64,000 nt of DNA from Streptomyces canus (GTDB taxonomy: Bacteria > Actinomycetota > Actinomycetes > Streptomycetales > Streptomycetaceae). Both the position numbers and the translations under genes were made by a program. The DNA lies in NCBI RefSeq assembly GCF_030815415.1, contig NZ_JAUSWW010000001.1, positions 2,170,001-2,234,000 of the forward strand. The letters are read 5' to 3'. A model generated the notes under the pieces. It was not told the origin of the DNA, ran no database searches, and saw only the letters and a program-made list of their open reading frames with translations. Positions 25,523-34,998 of this stretch are shown in pieces. The stretch's first letter is position 1. The number at the start of each line of letters is the position of its first letter.

Positions 25523-26522
25523 TCAGTTGCCGAACGCCGCGTCGAAGGAGGCCGACGGCGGCTCGAAGTCGTATGCCTTGAGGCTCTTCAGTGCCTCGGG
25601 GGCGCCCTGGAGCCGGTCCATGCCGGCGTCCTCCCACTCGACCGAGACGGGACCCTGGTAGTCGATGGAGCGCAGCATCCGGAACACGTCCTCCCAGGGG
25701 ACGTCGCCGTGTCCGGCGGACACGAAGTCCCAGCCGCGGCGCGGGTCGCCCCAGGGCAGGTGGGAGCCGAGGCGGCCGTTGCGTCCGTCGAGGCGCTTGC
25801 GGGCCTCCTTGCAGTCCACGTGGTAGATGCGGTCGCGGAAGTCCCAGAGGAAGCCGACGGGGTCGAGGTCCTGCCAGACGAAGTGGCTGGGGTCGAAGTT
25901 GAGACCGAACGCCGGTCGACGGTCGATTGCATCCAGTGTGCGGACGGTCGTCCAGTAGTCGTAGGCGATCTCGCTGGGGTGGACCTCGTGCGCGAACCGC
26001 ACACCCTGCTCGTCGAAGACGTCGAGGATGGGATTCCAGCGGGTCGCGAAGTCCTCGTAGCCGCGCTCGATCATCGACTCGGGGGCGGGCGGGAACATGG
26101 CGACCAGGTGCCAGATGGCGGAACCGGTGAAGCCGATGACGGTGTCGACGCCGAAGGCGGCCGCGGCCCGCGCGGTGTCCTTCATGCGGTCCGCCGCGCG
26201 TCGCCGGACCCCTTCCGGGTCGCCGTCGCCCCACACCTCGCTCGGCAGGATGGCCTGGTGGCGTTCGTCGATGATGGCGTCGCAGACGGCCTGACCGACC
26301 AGGTGGTTGGAGACGGCCCAGCACTTCAGGCCGTATTTCTCCAGGAGTTGGTGGCGCGAGGGGAGGTACGTCGGGTCGGCGAGGGCCTTGTCGACCTCGA
26401 AGTGGTCGCCCCAGCAGGCGAGTTCCAGTCCGTCGTAGCCGAAGTCGCGGGCCAGACGGCAGACCTCTTCGAGGGGAAGGTCGGCCCACTGGCCGGTGAA
26501 AGAGCGTGAATGTGCGCGGCAT
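25523..26522 (-). pseudogene. Sugar phosphate isomerase/epimerase-like TIM barrel, frameshifted near its start
   Basis: The ATG at 26522 has a strong GAGGAGG site and reads MPRTFTLF, but the frame then goes out of phase. One base back, the frame reads [20 protein letters not shown] and stays open for ~325 residues to FDAAFGN. The shift falls at the AAA run 26499-26501 (one extra base). The rest is a complete barrel with [38 protein letters not shown] and [12 protein letters not shown] metal-site segments. It lies 15 bases after the Gfo/Idh/MocA gene. Either a natural one-base frameshift or a sequencing error. A downstream start (GTG 26236) would lack the first barrel strands. Confidence 0.85.
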
Positions 26523-26537
26523 GTCGCTTGCGCCTCC

Positions 26538-27740
26538 TCAGACGGCTATGGGTGTGTAGACGGAGTTCTTCTCGGCGCTCTCCTCGACGGCCGCGAGAAC
26601 GCGCTGGATCTGGAGTCCGTCGGTGAAGGAGGGTTCGGGGCGGCGGCCCTCGGCGACGGCGTGGACGAGGTCGCGGGCCTGGTGGACGAAGCTGTGCTCG
26701 TAGCCGAGGCCGTGGCCCGGCGGCCACCAGGCGTCCAGGTAGGGGTGGTCGGGTTCGGTGACGAGGATGCGGCGGAAGCCGGCGTGCGCGGCGGGCTCGG
26801 TGCCGTCGTGGTACGAGAGTTCGTTGAGGCGCTCCAGGTCGAAGGCCAACGAGCCGCGCTCGCCGTTGAGTTCGATGCGCAGGGCGTTCTTGCGGCCGGT
26901 GGCGTACCTGGTCGCCTCGAAGGAGGCGAGGGCGCCGGAGGTGAAGCGGCCGGTGAACAGGGCGGCGTCGTCGACGGTGACCTGGCCGGTACCGGCCGAC
27001 GTCACCGCGGACAGTCCGCTGGTGGCGCCGACGGGCAGGGGCCGTTCCCGGACGAAGGTCTCGGTGAGGGCGGAGACCCCCGCGAGCCGCTCCCCCGCCA
27101 GGTACTGGGCGAGGTCGATGATGTGCGCTCCGAGATCGCCGAGCGAGCCCGAGCCGGCGTGTTCCTTGCGCAGCCGCCAGGTGAGGGGGAACTCGGGGTC
27201 GCCCAGCCAGTCCTGAAGGTACGTCACCCGCACGTGCCGCAGCTTCCCGAGACGGCCCTCGGCGACCATGTTCCGGGCGAGCGCGGTGGCGGGCAACCGG
27301 CGGTAGTTGAAGCCGACCATCGCCAACTTCCCTCGCCCGTATGCCTCTTCGGCCGCCTGTGCCATCACCGCGGCTTCCTCGACCGTGTTGGCGAGGGGCT
27401 TCTCGCACAGCACGTGCTTCCCCGCGGCGAGAGCGGCGACGGCGATCTCGGCGTGGCTGTCGCCGGGGGTGCAGATGTCGACGAGGTCCACGTCGTCCCG
27501 GGCTATCAGCGCACGCCAGTCGGTCTCGGCCGCCGCCCAGCCGTGCCGCTCGGCGGCGGCCCGCACGGCTGCCGGGTCGCGGCCGCAGATCGCGGACAGG
27601 ACCGGCTGCCTGGGCAGGTCGAAGACGCGGCCCACGGTGCGCCAGCCCTGGGAGTGGGCGGCGCCCATGAAGGCGTAGCCGACCATGCCCACCCTCAGGG
27701 GCGGTTTCTCGGCCCCTTCTGACTGCTGCGGCTGTGCCAT
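26538..27740 (-). CDS. Gfo/Idh/MocA-family oxidoreductase
   Basis: NAD(P)-dependent dehydrogenase acting on a sugar or cyclitol. 400 aa: Rossmann fold with [19 protein letters not shown] at ~17, the [11 protein letters not shown] motif (catalytic Lys, ~112), GFNYRRLPA, and [13 protein letters not shown] (~206, family His). Start ATG 27740 with GAGGAGG ~10 bases upstream is preferred over an in-frame TTG six bases earlier. Co-directional with the TIM-barrel and ThuA genes downstream and the ABC transporter upstream, so it probably processes the imported sugar. Confidence 0.92.
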   Translation of the reverse strand: MAQPQQSEGAEKPPLRVGMVGYAFMGAAHSQGWRTVGRVFDLPRQPVLSAICGRDPAAVRAAAERHGWAAAETDWRALIARDDVDLVDICTPGDSHAEIAVAALAAGKHVLCEKPLANTVEEAAVMAQAAEEAYGRGKLAMVGFNYRRLPATALARNMVAEGRLGKLRHVRVTYLQDWLGDPEFPLTWRLRKEHAGSGSLGDLGAHIIDLAQYLAGERLAGVSALTETFVRERPLPVGATSGLSAVTSAGTGQVTVDDAALFTGRFTSGALASFEATRYATGRKNALRIELNGERGSLAFDLERLNELSYHDGTEPAAHAGFRRILVTEPDHPYLDAWWPPGHGLGYEHSFVHQARDLVHAVAEGRRPEPSFTDGLQIQRVLAAVEESAEKNSVYTPIAV

Positions 27741-27822
27741 GCGCAATGTCCTCCTCGTCGTCGTGGCGCGGTGGGGGGTGCCTTCCGCCCGACGGGCCCT
27801 GCGGCCTGCCGGGCGGAACGCC

Positions 27823-28860
27823 TCACTTGAAGCCGGTGGACATGTACTGGTCGATGTTGGTCTTGTCGACGACGGCCGAGTAGAGCGTGAGCGAGGCCGG
27901 GATCTCGAACTCGGCGAGGCCGCCGATGCCCTTGCTCTGACCGAGGGCGCGGGCGAGGTCGATCGCGGAGGCGGCCATGGTCGGCGGGTAGAGGACGGTC
28001 GCCTTGAGGACGCCGTCGTCCTTCTTGATGGCCTGGAACGCGGAGAGCGCGCCGGCGCCTCCGACCATCAGGAAGTCGTCCCGACCGGCCTGCTCGATGG
28101 CCCGCAGCGCGCCGACCCCCTGGTCGTCGTCGTGGTTCCACAGGGCGTCGAACTTCGACTGGGCCTGGAGGAGTTGGGCCATCTTGGCCTGCCCCGACTC
28201 CACAGTGAACTCGGCGGCCTGGCGGGCCACCTTCTTGACGTTGGGGTAGTTCTTCAGGGCGTCGTCGAAGCCCTTGGTGCGCTGCTGGGTCAGCTCCAGG
28301 TTGTCCAGGCCGGCCAGTTCGATGACGCGGGCGTCCGACTTCCCCTTGAGCTTCTCGCCGATGTAGTGACCGGCGTTGAGGCCCATGCCGTAGTTGTCGC
28401 CGCCGATCCAGCAGCGGTACGCCTGCGGGGTGTTGAAGATCCGGTCGAGGTTGACGACCGGGATGCCCGCGCGCATCGCCTGCAGGCCGACCTGGGTGAG
28501 CGCCTTGCCGTCGGCGGGCAGCACCACCAGGACGTCGACCTTCTTGTTGATCAGTGTCTCGATCTGGCCGATCTGCGCGGCCGTGTCGTTGGAGCCCTCG
28601 GTGATCTCCAGGGTGACGTCCGAGTACTTCTTCGCACGCGACTTGGCGTTGTCGTTGATGGCGTTGAGCCAGCCGTGGTCGGCCTGCGGTCCGGCGAAGC
28701 CGATAGTGACCTGCTTGCCGGGCTTGTCGTCGGCGGCCGGCTGGTCGTTCGCGGCCGGTTCGTCGTCCGAGTCGTTACTCGTGCAACCCACGAGGAGGGC
28801 ACCGGCTCCTACGGCGGCGGTCCCGAAGAGCAGCCCTCTGCGGCTGGTGAGCTCTGGCAT
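27823..28860 (-). CDS. Sugar ABC transporter substrate-binding lipoprotein (ribose type)
   Basis: 345 aa periplasmic-binding-protein-like sugar receptor (Peripla_BP_4). A twin-arginine-like N-terminus (SRRGLLFGTAAVGAGALLVGC) ends in a lipobox Cys at 26, followed by an acidic low-complexity tether (NDSDDEPAANDQPAADD). The body has VTIGFAGPQADHGWLNAIN, QIETLINKKVDVLVVLPAD and GAGALSAFQAIKKDDG. Start ATG 28860 is 17 bases downstream of the permease stop. The ligand cannot be fixed. Confidence 0.92.
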   Translation of the reverse strand: MPELTSRRGLLFGTAAVGAGALLVGCTSNDSDDEPAANDQPAADDKPGKQVTIGFAGPQADHGWLNAINDNAKSRAKKYSDVTLEITEGSNDTAAQIGQIETLINKKVDVLVVLPADGKALTQVGLQAMRAGIPVVNLDRIFNTPQAYRCWIGGDNYGMGLNAGHYIGEKLKGKSDARVIELAGLDNLELTQQRTKGFDDALKNYPNVKKVARQAAEFTVESGQAKMAQLLQAQSKFDALWNHDDDQGVGALRAIEQAGRDDFLMVGGAGALSAFQAIKKDDGVLKATVLYPPTMAASAIDLARALGQSKGIGGLAEFEIPASLTLYSAVVDKTNIDQYMSTGFK

Positions 28861-28877
28861 GGCGGTGAACCCTTTCC

Positions 28878-29897
28878 TCAGGTCGTGCTTGCGGTACGGC
28901 GCTGGACCAGCACGGCGGCGACGATGATCGCGCCCTTCGCGATCTGCTGGACGTCGCTCTGCAGGTTGTTCAGGGCGAAGATGTTGGTGATCGTGGTGAA
29001 GATCAGGACCCCGAGCACGGAGCCGGTGATGGTGCCGCGGCCGCCGCTGAGCAGCGTGCCGCCGATGATCGCGGCGGCGATCGCGTCGAGCTCGTAGAGG
29101 TTGCCGTTGGTGTTCTGGCCCGAGCCCGAGAGGATGATCAGCAGGAAGGCGGCGATGCCGCAGCACAGCCCGGACAGCAAGTAGAGGTAGAGGCGTTGGC
29201 GGCGGACGTCGATGCCGGCCAGGCGGGCAGCCTCCGCGTTGCCGCCGACCGCGACGGTGCGGCGGCCGAAGGTGGTGCGGTTGAGGACCAGCCAGCCGAT
29301 GATCGTGACGACGGCGAAGACCATGACGAGCGGCGGGATCCCGAGGACGTACGCGTCGCGCAGCCCGAGGTCCAGGACGCTGTCGACGGTGACGATCTGC
29401 GTCTTGCCGTCGGTGATCTGCAGGGCGAGGCCGCGCGCCGAGGCGAGCATGGCGAGCGTCGCGATGAAGGGGACCATCCCGCCGTACGCGATGAGCAGTC
29501 CGTTGACCAGGCCGCAGCCGAGGCCCACCAGGACCGCGGTGAGGAGGATGCCGCCGAAGCCGTACTCCTGGGTGGCGACCGTGGTCGCCCACACGGAGGC
29601 CAGGGCGACGATCGCACCGACGGACAGGTCGATGCCGCCCGACATGATCACGAAGGTCATGCCGACCGTGACGACGCCGATCACCGAGCCCTGGGTGAGG
29701 ACGAGTTGGAGGTTGCGGGTGTCGAGGAACTCGTCCGGTTTGGTGACGCCGCCGACCACGATCAGTGCGGCCAGGACTCCGAGCAGGGAGAGGGTGCGCA
29801 GGTCGACTCGGGCCAGCAGCCCTCGCCAGACGGGTGGTTGGTCCACGGGGGCGGTCTTTCCGGTGCCGTCCCGGGGCGGGGAGACGTGCTGCGTCAT
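28878..29897 (-). CDS. Sugar ABC transporter permease (RbsC-like)
   Basis: 339 aa BPD_transp_2 family membrane protein with about 9-10 helices (LLGVLAALIVVGGVT, SVIGVVTVGMTFVIMSGGIDLSVGAIVALASV, the conserved EAARLAGIDV coupling region, and IIGGTLLSGGRGTITGSVLG). Start ATG 29897 overlaps the ATPase stop by 4 bases. A single permease gene implies a homodimer, normal for this class. Confidence 0.92.
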   Translation of the reverse strand: MTQHVSPPRDGTGKTAPVDQPPVWRGLLARVDLRTLSLLGVLAALIVVGGVTKPDEFLDTRNLQLVLTQGSVIGVVTVGMTFVIMSGGIDLSVGAIVALASVWATTVATQEYGFGGILLTAVLVGLGCGLVNGLLIAYGGMVPFIATLAMLASARGLALQITDGKTQIVTVDSVLDLGLRDAYVLGIPPLVMVFAVVTIIGWLVLNRTTFGRRTVAVGGNAEAARLAGIDVRRQRLYLYLLSGLCCGIAAFLLIILSGSGQNTNGNLYELDAIAAAIIGGTLLSGGRGTITGSVLGVLIFTTITNIFALNNLQSDVQQIAKGAIIVAAVLVQRRTASTT

Positions 29898-31411
29898 GAC
29901 GCCGGGCTTCCTTCCATGACGAGGTCCAGTACGCGGGATTCGTCGAGCTCGCGGGCGGGGGCCGTGTGCACGACACGGCCCTCGCGCAGTACGAGGACGC
30001 GGTCGGCGAGGCCGAGCACTTCGGGCACCTCGCTGGAGACGAGCAGAACGGCGAGGCCTTCGTCGGCCAGTCGACGGACGACTGCATACAGTTCACTGCG
30101 GGCACCGACGTCGACGCCGCGGGTCGGCTCGTCCAGGAGCAGCACCCGGCAGCCGCGCAGGAGCCAGCGGGCGAGGACGGCCTTCTGCTGGTTGCCGCCG
30201 GACAGGGTACGGACCGGGACGGACGGGTTGTCGGGCCGCAGGGACAGCTCGCGGGTGGCCGCCCGCGCCGCGCCGAGTTCGGCGCCGCGGTCGATCCAGC
30301 CGCCGCGCGAGAAGCGGGACATGGTGGAGACCGAGACGTTGCGGGTGACGGACTCCAGCATCAGCAGGGCCTGCGCCTTGCGCTCCTCGGGGGCGAGGCC
30401 GAGCCCGGCGCGGACGGCGGCGCGGACGCTGCCGGGCTTGAGCGGTCGGCCGTCGACCAGGACCTGCCCGGAGGTCGGCTTCCGTGCACCGTATACAGTC
30501 TCCAGGATTTCGGATCGGCCGGATCCGACGAGGCCGGCCAGTCCGACGATCTCGCCGGGGTGCAGGGTGAGGTCGAAGGGCTCGAACTCGCCCTCCCGGC
30601 CGAGGCCTCTGACCTCCATGACCGGGGTGCCCGTGGGAGGCGACACGGGACGGTCGGGGAAGACGTACTCCACGTTCCGTCCCGTCATCAGCGCCACGAC
30701 CTCACGGGTCGGGGTCGTCTTGGCGGGCAGCCCGCCCGCGACGGCCCGTCCGTCCTTCAGCACGGTGACGCGGTCGCCGATCCGCCGGATCTCCTCCAGC
30801 CGGTGGGAGATGTAGACGACGGCGACGCCGTCCGCGGTGAGGTCGCCGACGATCCGGAAGAGGTTGTCGACCTCGTCCGGGTCGAGGGCGGCGGACGGTT
30901 CGTCCATCACGATGAGCCGTACGTCGTGGGAGAGGGCCCGCGCCATGGAGACGATCTGCTGCTGGGCCGCGGACAACTCGCCGACCAGGCGGGCCGGGTC
31001 GATCTCGGGGTGCCCGAGCCGCTTGAGCAGCAGGCCGGTCGACGCGCGGGCCGCCTTGCCCCGTACGACGAATCCGGCCGTCGTCGGTTCGTGGCCGAGG
31101 TGGACGTTCTCGGCGACCGACAGGTGCTCCACCAGGTCGAGTTCCTGGTAGATGGTGGCGATGCCGAGGCGCATGGCGGCGATCGGCGAGCGCAGGGTGA
31201 CCGGCTCGCCGCGCCAGGTGATGGTGCCGTCGTCGGGCTGGTGGGCGCCGGCCAGGACCTTGATGAGGGTGGACTTGCCGGCCCCGTTCTGGCCGAGCAG
31301 ACAGTGCACTTCACCGGCCTGGACGTCGAGGTCGACGCCGTCGAGGGCCCGGACTCCGGGGAACGACTTGGTGATGCCGGACATGCTGAGGAGCGGTGGT
31401 TCTGGTGCCAT
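29894..31411 (-). CDS. Sugar ABC transporter ATPase, duplicated domain (RbsA/MglA-like)
   Basis: 505 aa, two nucleotide-binding domains. The first has Walker A GQNGAGKST (~39), signature LSAAQQQ, Walker B LIVMDEPSAAL. The second has GLVGSGRSE, signature LSGGNQQK and VLLLDEPTRGVD. The degenerate second P-loop is usual in this subfamily. First gene of the ATPase-permease-binding-protein operon. The coding sequence contains two GntR-operator-like strings (30081 and 30491). Confidence 0.93.
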   Translation of the reverse strand: MAPEPPLLSMSGITKSFPGVRALDGVDLDVQAGEVHCLLGQNGAGKSTLIKVLAGAHQPDDGTITWRGEPVTLRSPIAAMRLGIATIYQELDLVEHLSVAENVHLGHEPTTAGFVVRGKAARASTGLLLKRLGHPEIDPARLVGELSAAQQQIVSMARALSHDVRLIVMDEPSAALDPDEVDNLFRIVGDLTADGVAVVYISHRLEEIRRIGDRVTVLKDGRAVAGGLPAKTTPTREVVALMTGRNVEYVFPDRPVSPPTGTPVMEVRGLGREGEFEPFDLTLHPGEIVGLAGLVGSGRSEILETVYGARKPTSGQVLVDGRPLKPGSVRAAVRAGLGLAPEERKAQALLMLESVTRNVSVSTMSRFSRGGWIDRGAELGAARAATRELSLRPDNPSVPVRTLSGGNQQKAVLARWLLRGCRVLLLDEPTRGVDVGARSELYAVVRRLADEGLAVLLVSSEVPEVLGLADRVLVLREGRVVHTAPARELDESRVLDLVMEGSPAS

Positions 31412-31548
31412 GCGTGGTTCCCCTCGGCTGGCGTGCGGGCCGTTTCAGGGCAGGGCGAGGCAACGGGTCGTGCCGGTGGGCTGTGCCGGACCAGTGGCTT
31501 GCGGGGACTTGCGTGGGCCTCTTCCGGCTCACGCAGGCCTGTTCGGGT

Positions 31549-32739
31549 CTACGCGGGTGAGAACAGGTGGTCGCTGATCAGCCGGGCCGCGCCGATGACT
31601 CCGGCGGTGGGGCCCAACTCCCCCAGAACGATGGGCAGGTTGCCGGTCGCGAGGGGCAACGACTGGCGGTAGACCTGGGTGCGGATCGCGGCGAGCAGGG
31701 TGTGGCCGAGGCCGGTCACCCCGCCGCCGATCACCACCAGGCCGGGGTTGAAGAAGCTGACCAGGCCGGCGATGACCTGGCCGGTGCGGTTGCCGCCCTC
31801 ACGGATGAGGTCGAGGGCGGTGGCGTCGCCGGCGGCGGCCGCGGCCGCGACGTCGATGGCGGTCAGGGTGCCGTTGGTCTCCAGCCGGGCGGCGAGTTCG
31901 GCGGAGTGTCCCTGCTGGGCCGCCTCGATGGCGTCCCGGGCGAGGGCCGCCCCGCTGAAGTGGGCTTCCAGGCAGCCCTGGTTGCCGCAGGCGCAGGGGC
32001 GGCCACCGGGCACGGCCTGGATGTGCCCGATGTCGCCCGCACTGCCCGTCGCACCGCGGTGGACCTCACCGCCGACGACGATGCCGCACCCGATACCGGT
32101 GCCGATCTTGACGCAGAGGAAGTCGCCCACGGAACGCGCGACGCCCGCGTGCTGCTCCCCCATCGCCATCAGGTTCACGTCGTTGTCGACCATGACCGGG
32201 CAGCCCAGGTCCTGGCTCAGCGCCTCCCGGACCGGGAACCCGTCCCAGCCCGGCATGATCGGCGGAGCCACCGGAACACCCTCGGGAAAACGGACCGGCC
32301 CCGGCACGCCGATGCCGGCACCGTCGAACCCCTCCGCCAGCCCCGTCGCCCTCAACTTCGCGGCCATGGACAGGACTTGCTCGAAGACCGCGACCGGGCC
32401 CTCGCGCACGTCCATGGGCTGGTTGAGGTGTCCCAGGATCTCCAGCTCGGCGTTGGTGACGGCGACGTCGACCGAGGTCGCGCCGATGTCCACGCCGAGG
32501 AAGCGCAGATTGGGGGCGAGCCGGATGTTGTGGGAGCGGCGGCCGCCGCGCGAGGCGGCGAGTCCGTCGGCCACGACCAGGCCCGTCTCCAGCAGCCGGT
32601 CCACCTCCACGGCCAGTTTGGACCGCGACAGGTCGACCTGATCGCCGAGCTGCGCACGGGAGTTGGGACCCCCGTCACGCAACAGCTTGAGCAGCCGGGC
32701 CTGATGAGAATTCGCGGGTCGCGCCGTCATCCGTCTCAC
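31549..32739 (-). CDS. ROK-family transcriptional regulator
   Basis: Probable repressor of the adjacent sugar transport/oxidation genes. 396 aa: N-terminal winged-helix MarR/ROK HTH (~1-75, AQLGDQVDLSRSKLAVEVDRLL), then a ROK sugar-kinase-like domain with the ATP phosphate loop FLGVDIGATSVDVAV, catalytic-type VDNDVNL, HIQ (His zinc ligand) and the zinc knuckle CACGNQGCLEAHFSG. The GTG at 32739 is preferred to ATG 32730 because GGAGG lies 5-6 bases before the GTG. It lies ~140 bases upstream of the ATPase gene on the same strand. Confidence 0.9.
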   Translation of the reverse strand: MRRMTARPANSHQARLLKLLRDGGPNSRAQLGDQVDLSRSKLAVEVDRLLETGLVVADGLAASRGGRRSHNIRLAPNLRFLGVDIGATSVDVAVTNAELEILGHLNQPMDVREGPVAVFEQVLSMAAKLRATGLAEGFDGAGIGVPGPVRFPEGVPVAPPIMPGWDGFPVREALSQDLGCPVMVDNDVNLMAMGEQHAGVARSVGDFLCVKIGTGIGCGIVVGGEVHRGATGSAGDIGHIQAVPGGRPCACGNQGCLEAHFSGAALARDAIEAAQQGHSAELAARLETNGTLTAIDVAAAAAAGDATALDLIREGGNRTGQVIAGLVSFFNPGLVVIGGGVTGLGHTLLAAIRTQVYRQSLPLATGNLPIVLGELGPTAGVIGAARLISDHLFSPA

Positions 32740-32944
32740 GAGCCCCTCCCCGCCTCACTCGGCCGCCTGCCGTCGTGCTTTCGAGGGGAACGTAGCAGCG
32801 GCTGCCCGACCTGGGAAGAAGCTGTGCATGAATTGGTGCCGACTTTCTCCACTCGCAGGACAAAGGAGAGAGTCGAGCACCATGGACTGCCGAACGCGTC
32901 GGCTCAGCAGGTTCGGACGCGTCGGCTCAAGGGGTCGGCGGGAC

Positions 32945-33625
32945 TCAGGACTTGGCCCGGGCGTGGTACGAGCGCCGCGTGTGTTCCGTGTGCTCGCGCA
33001 TGAGCTGCGTGGCGCGGGTCTCGTCACGGTCCATGATCGCGCCGATCAGCTCCCGGTGTTCGTCCCAGGACTGCTGTCCGCGCTGCCGGGCGATGGGCGC
33101 GTAGTACCAGCGGACGCGCCGGTCGACCTGAGCGGCCAGCTCGGCGAGAACGGCGTTGCCGGCCAGTTCCATGATCTTCGCGTGGAAACGGGCGTTGAGC
33201 AGGACCGCGGCCTCCACATCGTCCGCGGCGACGGCCCGCATGCCCTGCTCCTGGATGTCGCGCAGGGCCTCGATGCCGGCCTTGGGCGCGCCCGCCGCGG
33301 CGAGCCGGGCGGCTTCGGCCTCCAACAGCGTACGGACGGTGAGGAGCTGGTCGGCCTCCTCCTCGGTGGGCTCGTGCACGAACGCGCCCTGCGCGGGCCG
33401 CAGATCGACCCACCCTTCCGTGTTCAACCGCTGCAACGCCTCGCGCACGGGCTGCCGGGAGACGCCGAGATGTCCGGCGAGCTCGCTCTCGACCAAGTGC
33501 TGGCCGGGCTGCAGCGCTCGGGTCGTGATGAGTTCGAGCAGCGCCTCGTAGACACGGTCGCGCAGCGGGCCGGGGCGTTCCAGTTTGGGCACCGCACCCT
33601 GTGGCAGTCCTGGCGTCGACAACAT
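32945..33625 (-). CDS. FadR-subfamily GntR transcriptional regulator (copy 3)
   Basis: 226 aa: winged-helix HTH (~24-90; LGVSRQPVREALQRL) and FCD domain (~95-220; NARFHAKIMELAGN, DEHRELIGAI). Start ATG 33625 follows AGGAGGGGG; the longer frame from 33727 crosses the promoter. It resembles the 4338 and 6076 regulators in architecture but is more divergent. It neighbours the KAS III-like gene, the OFA carrier and fdhD; a shared ATTGTC/GTCTACAG motif occurs in its own promoter and in the OFA/fdhD promoter. Confidence 0.9.
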   Translation of the reverse strand: MLSTPGLPQGAVPKLERPGPLRDRVYEALLELITTRALQPGQHLVESELAGHLGVSRQPVREALQRLNTEGWVDLRPAQGAFVHEPTEEEADQLLTVRTLLEAEAARLAAAGAPKAGIEALRDIQEQGMRAVAADDVEAAVLLNARFHAKIMELAGNAVLAELAAQVDRRVRWYYAPIARQRGQQSWDEHRELIGAIMDRDETRATQLMREHTEHTRRSYHARAKS

Positions 33626-33680
33626 CGGTCGGTCCCCCTCCTGGCAGCGCGAGACGACTGCGGTCCGAAAGTCGGTATGG

Positions 33681-33698
33681 ATTGTCTTTCGTCTACAG
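33681..33698. promoter_or_regulatory. Possible GntR-3 autoregulatory site
   Basis: ATTGTCTTTCGTCTACAG lies 56 bases upstream of gntR-3. The strings ATTGTC and GTCTACAG recur fused as ATTGTCTACAG in the reverse complement of the OFA/fdhD site at 36450-36469. A role as a regulator-specific operator is inferred. Confidence 0.4.
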
Positions 33699-33763
33699 CC
33701 TACGGCGCACCGTAGCCAGTCCGTCACGGAGTCGACCGCGTCACACCTCGTGGTACGGGCAGG

Positions 33764-34711
33764 TCACGGGCAGCGGACGACCTGTCCCGCGTACGACAGG
33801 TTGCCGCCGAACCCGAAGAGCAGCACCGGGTCCCCGGTGGAGAGGGCGCCCTGCTCGACGAGCTTGGAGAAGGCGAGGGGGATGCTGGCCGCGGAGGTGT
33901 TACCCGATTCGGCGACATCCCGTGCGACGACGGCGTTGACGGCGCCGATCCGCTCGGCGAGCGGCTCGATGATCCGCAGATTGGCCTGGTGCAGGACGAC
34001 CCCGGCGAGCTCCTCGGGCGCGAGCCCCGCCCGCTCACAGGCCTTGCGGGCCAGGGGCGGCAGCTGGGTGGTCGCCCAGCGGTACACGCTCTGCCCCTCC
34101 TGCGCGAACCGCGCGGGCTGCCCCTCGATCCGCACCGCGTTCCCCATCTCGGGCACCGAACCCCACAGCACGGGCCCGATACCGGCCTCGTCGCCCGGCC
34201 CGCAGGCCTCCACCACGGCGGCCCCCGCCCCGTCGCCGACGAGCACACACGTCGTGCGGTCGGTCCAGTCGGCCACGTCGGACATCTTGTCGGCGCCGAT
34301 GACCAGCGCCCGGGTCGCGGCACCGGCCCGGATGGTGTGATCGGCGGTGGCCAGCGCGTGCGTGAAGCCCGCGCACACCACGTTGACGTCCATCGCCGCC
34401 GGCGAGGGGATACCGAGCCGGGCCGCGACCCGGGCGGCCATGTTCGGGGAGCGGTCCACGGCGGTGGACGTGGCGACCAGGACCAGGTCGATGTCGTCGG
34501 GCGCGAGACCGGCGGCGGCGAGCGCCTTGGCTGCGGCGTGCGAGGCGAGCTCGTCGACGGGCTCGTCGGGCCCCGCGATGTGACGCGTGCGGATGCCCAC
34601 CCGGCTCCTGATCCACTCGTCACTGGTGTCGACCAGGCCCGCCAGGTCCTCGTTGGTGAGTACCTTGGCGGGCTGGTAGTGGCCGACGGCGGCGATGCGC
34701 GAGCCGTTCAT
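33764..34711 (-). CDS. Beta-ketoacyl-ACP synthase III-like enzyme
   Basis: 315 aa FabH-like thiolase fold with an intact Cys-His-Asn triad: Cys in MDVNVVCAGFTHAL, His in VVLHQANLRIIE, Asn in AESGNTSAASIP. Start ATG 34711 follows GAGGGGGAC. Family members condense an acyl-CoA starter with malonyl-ACP, or act on other CoA/ACP thioesters. No other fatty-acid or polyketide gene is adjacent, so the context (GntR-3, OFA carrier, fdhD) does not explain it. Housekeeping FabH is normally in the fab operon, so this is probably an accessory paralogue. Confidence 0.88.
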   Translation of the reverse strand: MNGSRIAAVGHYQPAKVLTNEDLAGLVDTSDEWIRSRVGIRTRHIAGPDEPVDELASHAAAKALAAAGLAPDDIDLVLVATSTAVDRSPNMAARVAARLGIPSPAAMDVNVVCAGFTHALATADHTIRAGAATRALVIGADKMSDVADWTDRTTCVLVGDGAGAAVVEACGPGDEAGIGPVLWGSVPEMGNAVRIEGQPARFAQEGQSVYRWATTQLPPLARKACERAGLAPEELAGVVLHQANLRIIEPLAERIGAVNAVVARDVAESGNTSAASIPLAFSKLVEQGALSTGDPVLLFGFGGNLSYAGQVVRCP

Positions 34712-34860
34712 TGGGTGGTCCCCCTCGTTGCCTTGGGTAGCGGGATCCACCAGTCTGATCAGTGACTCGCGGGTACGACGCCACCCAAGGCGACAGGAAA
34801 CCGTCGCCCAGGTTGTCGGCTTCTGTCAGGCCCTCGGACGCCCGAACACTTCCGGGACGC

Positions 34861-34998
34861 TCACTTGGTGAAGAGCTGCGTCGCCTTCTGCACGAGTTCG
34901 TACAGGCCGTAGGCGAGCGGTGCCCCCACCCACAGCCAGGCGAAGGCGATCAGCGGACGCCGGTCAGGCGGGCTCTGACTGCTGTCGTTCTGCGACAT
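34861..34998 (-). CDS. MFS transporter small subunit (45 aa) overlapping the OFA carrier
   Basis: A 45-residue protein, MSQNDSSQSPPDRR then a hydrophobic stretch PLIAFAWLWVGAPLAYGLYELV and a KATQLFTK tail: a single membrane helix. The ATG at 34998 lies inside the carrier gene, giving a 35-base overlap in another frame. It agrees with the small companion proteins known downstream of oxalate:formate antiporter-family MFS genes in actinobacteria. It probably associates with the carrier; function is otherwise unknown. Confidence 0.8.
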   Translation of the reverse strand: MSQNDSSQSPPDRRPLIAFAWLWVGAPLAYGLYELVQKATQLFTK

